Shown here: one piece after another, positions 60,749-64,000 of the stretch | Layout: each line of letters opens with the position of its first letter | How positions within the stretch are numbered: the first letter of the stretch is position 1 | Source: Streptomyces sp. S.PNR 29 | GTDB lineage: Bacteria; Actinomycetota; Actinomycetes; Streptomycetales; Streptomycetaceae | DNA: 64,000 nucleotides | NCBI RefSeq assembly: GCF_030386795.1 | Contig: NZ_JANUQM010000007.1 | Span: 62,001-126,000, forward strand | Direction of reading: 5' to 3' | Program-made: the position numbers and the translations under genes | Notes under the pieces: generated by a model | What the model was told of the DNA's origin: nothing | Databases searched by the model: none | Seen by the model: the letters and a program-made list of their open reading frames with translations, nothing else

Positions 60749-63021
60749 GCGCCGTCCGGGTGGACCACCACCGGTACGACGCTCAGCGCGGCCCGCGCCG
60801 ACTCGGCGACCCGGATCTCGACGGCGCCGGTGAGCTCGGCCCCGACGGTCAGGGTGACCGTACGGCGCTCACCCGGCGCGAGGGCGACACCCTCGAACGC
60901 ACACAGTTCGAGGGTGCGCGGCCAGACCGGTGTGACCAGGCGTCGCAGATAGACCTGCACGACCGTACGCCCGTGCCGGTCCCCCGAGTTGGTGACGTCG
61001 ACCTCGATCCCGTGCCCCGACACACGTGGCGGGCCGAACTCGAAACGCGTGTACGACAGCCCGTGTCCGAAGGAGTACAGCGGCTCGGCGCTCTCGTCCA
61101 CGTATCCGCCGTACTCCGTGTCCTTGTGGTTGTAGTAGACGGGGAGTTGGGCCGCCGAGCGGGGCACGGAGACGGGCAGCCGCCCGGCCGGTTCGGCGAG
61201 CCCGAGCAGCACCTCGGCGATCGCCTCGCCGCCCCACGGGCCGGGGTACCAGGCGGTGAGCACCGCGGCCGCCGTGTCGGGCACGACGTGCGGGCGGCCC
61301 TGGATCAGCACGACCGCCGTCGGCGTACCGGTCGCGACGACGGCGTCGAGCAACGCGTACTGCGCGGCGCCGAGCCGCAGTCCCGCCAGGTCGACGCCCT
61401 CGCCGCAGGTCATCTCCGAAACGGCGGTCAGGGCCGCCCCGTTGGCGGCGAAGCCGGTGTCCGGTGTGCGGGCGCTGCTGCCGCCCAGGACGACCACGGC
61501 CAGGTCGGACGCGGCGGCCTCGGCAACCGCCTCCGGGATGCCGGAGAGGTCGTCGCCGGTGAGGACGCAGCCAGGGGCGTGCCGGATGTCGACACCGGGC
61601 CGGGCGAGCCGGCGCAGCGCGTCGAGCACGCTGCTGCCCGTGCCGGGGCGCTGCGGGGCCGTGTAGTCGCCCGACTGGTGGGCGGTGGTGGCCGACTGAG
61701 GGCCCAGTACGGCGATACGGGAGACGCCGGACCGGACGGGCAGCGTCCCGCCGTCGTTGCGCAGCAGCGTGACGGCGGCCCGGGCGAGGGCGGTGCTGAG
61801 CTCCCTGCCTCCGGCCGGTGCGGGCGGTGTGGTGCCCGGCCGGTCGAACAGCCCCAGGCGGAACTTCAGGCGCAGGACGCGGGCGACGGCGGCGTCGAGG
61901 GCCTGCTCGCTCACCAGGCCCCGCTCGACCGCCTCCGCCAGATGCGTGAAGCCCTCGTCCCACAGGCTCAGGTCCACACCGGCGTTGAGGGCGAGGGCGC
62001 CCGCGGAGACCTTGTCGCCGGTGATGCGGGCCAGCCGGTCCACCGCCAGGCCGTCCGCCATGACGAGGCCCTCGAACCCCCAGCGCTCTCTGAGCAGTTC
62101 GGTGAGCAGGGCGCGGTTGCCGGAGCAGGGCATGCCGTCGACCTCGTTGTAGGCGGCCATGACGGCGGCGGCTCCGGCGCGGATTCCGGCGCGGGCGGCG
62201 GGAAGGTGGATCTCGTGCAGTTCCCTCCAGCCGAGCTCGGACTCGGCGGAGTTGCGGCCGCCGACGGTGGCGCCCTGTCCGGCGAAGTGCTTGAGGACGA
62301 CGGGGGCCTTGTCGGCGGCGAAGAGTTCCGCGGGCTCGCCCTGCATGCCGCGTACCAGGGCTTCGGTGAGCCGTGCCGCCAGGTACGGGTCCTCCCCGAA
62401 GCACTCCTCGGTCCGGCCCCACCGGGGGTCGCGGGCGATGTCGAGGGCCGAGACCAGGGCGACATGGCCGCCGCGGGCACGCAGTTCGGCGGCGGCGTGG
62501 GCGGCGGCGCGCTCGTACAGCCCGGGGTCGAAGGTGGCACCGACGGCCAGGTTGACGGGCAGGACCGTGCCGTCGAGCGCCATGTGGCCGTGCGGCACCT
62601 CCTCGACGAACAGCACGGGGATGCCGAGCCTGCTGCGCTCGGTCACATGCCGCTGCACCAGGTCGGTGAGGGCCGCGCTGTCCTCGGCGCCGGGGCCGCC
62701 CGTGTGGTCGACGCCGGACCAGGCGTCGGCGCGCAGCAGCCCGTAGAGGGCGCCGAGCCCGGCGAAGCGCTCGGTCTCGGCGTACAGGGCCTCGGTCGGT
62801 TCGAAACCGCCGTCGGGGGTGCGGCGGTAGGCGTCCCAGCCGTACATCCGCTGGTTGAGCTGGCCCGCCTTCTCGCGCAGGGTCATGCGGGAGAGCAGGT
62901 CGCTCACGCGGGCGTCGACGGGGGCGGCGGGGTCGCGGTAGAGAGGGCGGGCGTCCTCGTGACCGCCGCGGCACGGGGGCGTCTGCTCGGCCTGGGCGGC
63001 CGCGTGTTCCGGAGTCGGCAT
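60712..63021 (-). CDS. GH3 beta-glucosidase/xylosidase-type glycosidase
   Basis: 769 residues, complete three-domain GH3 with C-terminal fibronectin III-like domain. N-terminal barrel (RMTLREKAGQLNQ, FAGQGATVGGRNSAESELGWRELHE), nucleophile Asp323 in GFEGLVMADG (motif usually V-S-D, here M-A-D), second domain (VVVLGGSSARTPDTG, LIQGRPHVV) and Fn3 (VDVTNSGDRHGRTVVQVYLR). No signal peptide, so intracellular. ATG 63021 with AAAGGGA in a hairpin arm. Downstream of the sugar kinase gene on the same strand. Confidence 0.93.
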   Translation of the reverse strand: MPTPEHAAAQAEQTPPCRGGHEDARPLYRDPAAPVDARVSDLLSRMTLREKAGQLNQRMYGWDAYRRTPDGGFEPTEALYAETERFAGLGALYGLLRADAWSGVDHTGGPGAEDSAALTDLVQRHVTERSRLGIPVLFVEEVPHGHMALDGTVLPVNLAVGATFDPGLYERAAAHAAAELRARGGHVALVSALDIARDPRWGRTEECFGEDPYLAARLTEALVRGMQGEPAELFAADKAPVVLKHFAGQGATVGGRNSAESELGWRELHEIHLPAARAGIRAGAAAVMAAYNEVDGMPCSGNRALLTELLRERWGFEGLVMADGLAVDRLARITGDKVSAGALALNAGVDLSLWDEGFTHLAEAVERGLVSEQALDAAVARVLRLKFRLGLFDRPGTTPPAPAGGRELSTALARAAVTLLRNDGGTLPVRSGVSRIAVLGPQSATTAHQSGDYTAPQRPGTGSSVLDALRRLARPGVDIRHAPGCVLTGDDLSGIPEAVAEAAASDLAVVVLGGSSARTPDTGFAANGAALTAVSEMTCGEGVDLAGLRLGAAQYALLDAVVATGTPTAVVLIQGRPHVVPDTAAAVLTAWYPGPWGGEAIAEVLLGLAEPAGRLPVSVPRSAAQLPVYYNHKDTEYGGYVDESAEPLYSFGHGLSYTRFEFGPPRVSGHGIEVDVTNSGDRHGRTVVQVYLRRLVTPVWPRTLELCAFEGVALAPGERRTVTLTVGAELTGAVEIRVAESARAALSVVPVVVHPDGAQNFTAPADTPL

Positions 63022-63027
63022 GCGGCC

Positions 63028-63062
63028 GGTCCCTTTCGTGAGTGTCTGCCTGTGAAAGGACC
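63028..63062 (-). promoter_or_regulatory. Hairpin covering the GH3 ribosome binding site
   Basis: On the minus strand GGTCCTTTC (63062-63054) pairs with GAAAGGGACC (63037-63028), one bulge, 16-nt loop. The second arm contains the AAAGGGA binding site of the GH3 gene. Confidence 0.5.
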
Positions 63063-63063
63063 C

Positions 63064-64000
63064 CTAAAGGCCGATCAGGAGCCGGGCGAGCGCCACGGCC
63101 CCCCGGCAGCCGTCGGCCACCCAGTCGGCGCTGAGGCCGAGCGGGCGCAGCCGGTCGGCCAGGGGTGCGGTCAGGGGTCCGTCGGGGCCGAGCAGTCCGC
63201 CGGTGGCGACCAGCGGTTCGCCCGGGCGGGGGGCGAGCGCGCGGACGGACTCGGCCAGGTGGTCCGCGGCCCGGTCGAGGATCGCCTCCGCCACGGGGTC
63301 CTCGTCCCGCGCGGCCTGCGCGACCACGGGCGCGAGACGGGCCAGCCGGATCGGCGGCTGCGCCATGACGGCGGGCAGCAGCCGCCTGCGGTACTCCTCG
63401 CGTCGGTCCGGGGCCCACGCGTCGCCGGAGGCGTGCGGCAGCACGTCGGCCGGCAGTTCGAAGGCGCGGGCCACCGACCCGGCCAGCACCGTGGGGCCGC
63501 CGCGCCCGTCCGCCATCCGCAACGCCGCCCGCACCGCGGACCGTCCGATCCAGAACCCGCTGCCGTCGTCGCCGAGCAGCCAGCCGTCGCCGTCCACGGT
63601 GAGGGCGCAGCGGCGGCCGGAGATGCGCATCGCGACCGCTCCGGTCCCCGCCACCAGGGCCAGACCGTCGGCCGGGGCGCCGGGGGCGGAGGCGAAGGCC
63701 GCCTCGATGTCGCTGCTGATCCCGATCGCCTCGGTGGTGATGCCCAGGCCGCGCAGGGCCGCGGTGAGCGCGGTCCGGGCGTTGTGCCTGCCGGGCTCGT
63801 CCGGCGAGGTCCCCGAGGCGCCCGCGAAGCCGCCCGCCACGGCCACGACCCGGCCGCGCGCCGGCTCCGGCACCGCCTGGGCGACGGCTTCCGCCAGGTG
63901 CTCGGTGAGCCGCGGCACCGGGACGGTCAGGGCGTTGCCCGGCCCGGCGGCGCCCTCACCGAGGGAGCGCCCGTCCCGGGCGGCGGCGAGGACGGCGCGG
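63064..64000 (-). CDS. BadF/BadG-type ATPase, N-acetylglucosamine kinase-like (5' end outside window)
   Basis: 312 C-terminal residues. ASKHA fold with the phosphate-2/adenosine loops (LALVAGTGAVAMRISG, DGDGWLLGDDGSGFWIGRSAVRAAL, VATGGLLG), as in eukaryotic-type GlcNAc kinases of the BadF/BadG/BcrA/BcrD family. The start lies beyond position 64000: the frame is open to the edge with protein-like composition (ARDGRSLGEGAAGPGNAL). Followed 43 bp later by the GH3 gene, probably one operon. Phosphorylates amino sugars released by the glycosidases (inference). Confidence 0.87.
   Translation of the reverse strand, partial: RAVLAAARDGRSLGEGAAGPGNALTVPVPRLTEHLAEAVAQAVPEPARGRVVAVAGGFAGASGTSPDEPGRHNARTALTAALRGLGITTEAIGISSDIEAAFASAPGAPADGLALVAGTGAVAMRISGRRCALTVDGDGWLLGDDGSGFWIGRSAVRAALRMADGRGGPTVLAGSVARAFELPADVLPHASGDAWAPDRREEYRRRLLPAVMAQPPIRLARLAPVVAQAARDEDPVAEAILDRAADHLAESVRALAPRPGEPLVATGGLLGPDGPLTAPLADRLRPLGLSADWVADGCRGAVALARLLIGL

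Overview
The window is about 72% GC by eye, with codons ending in G/C, many GTG and TTG starts, 4-bp stop/start overlaps, and a geosmin synthase, a conservon, a CprB-type receptor and a Streptomyces subtilisin inhibitor. This is a Streptomyces chromosome (inference from gene content; species not determined). It carries about 56 protein genes; I see no rRNA, tRNA or CRISPR array.

Layout. 1-9.2 kb: the 3' end of treY and a complete treZ (trehalose from glycogen/maltodextrin) flank a LysR regulator, a dihydrolipoamide dehydrogenase, two M14-type carboxypeptidase paralogues, a subtilisin inhibitor and an FHA protein. 9.2-13 kb: a kinase-like protein lacking both catalytic aspartates, an Xaa-Pro peptidase, a metallophosphoesterase and a PDZ protein. 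13-19.6 kb: geosmin synthase, hydrolase, P450, DUF89 phosphatase and cprB. 19.7-25.4 kb: exported proteins (subtilase, AA10 monooxygenase, DUF6230/DUF6114 pair). 25.4-28.7 kb: acetyltransferase, a tatA gene broken by a 181-bp MITE, an LCP cell-wall ligase, a relic of a P-type ATPase and an ArsR regulator. 28.9-33.8 kb: an orphan sugar-binding lipoprotein followed by a four-gene conservon. 33.8-42 kb: a Tat-exported GH43-like protein, an XRE regulator, a complete OpuC-type osmoprotectant ABC operon, and DUF3592 and DUF4037 genes. 42-47.2 kb: a two-component system divergent from a membrane oxidoreductase, an FMN-binding protein, ApbE and a glutaredoxin. 47.4-50.4 kb: a very large SpoIIE-type phosphatase.

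50.5-64 kb is a glycan-utilisation locus: SIS protein and RpiR repressor (divergent), GH38 alpha-mannosidase with a coupled PpiC-like protein, a sugar ABC importer without its own ATPase, a GH3 beta-glucosidase and a BadF-type sugar kinase (cut by the window end). Three promoters in it share one 15-bp palindromic operator, TGGTNNNTTGAACCA with small variations. Two of its genes (GH38 and GH3) have an inverted repeat covering the ribosome binding site.

The observations most worth following are the shared operator plus start-site hairpins of the glycan locus, the co-translated carboxypeptidase/protease-inhibitor pair with a TTA codon in its paralogue, the MITE in tatA, the doubly degenerate kinase, and the flavinylation cluster whose ApbE appears cytoplasmic.
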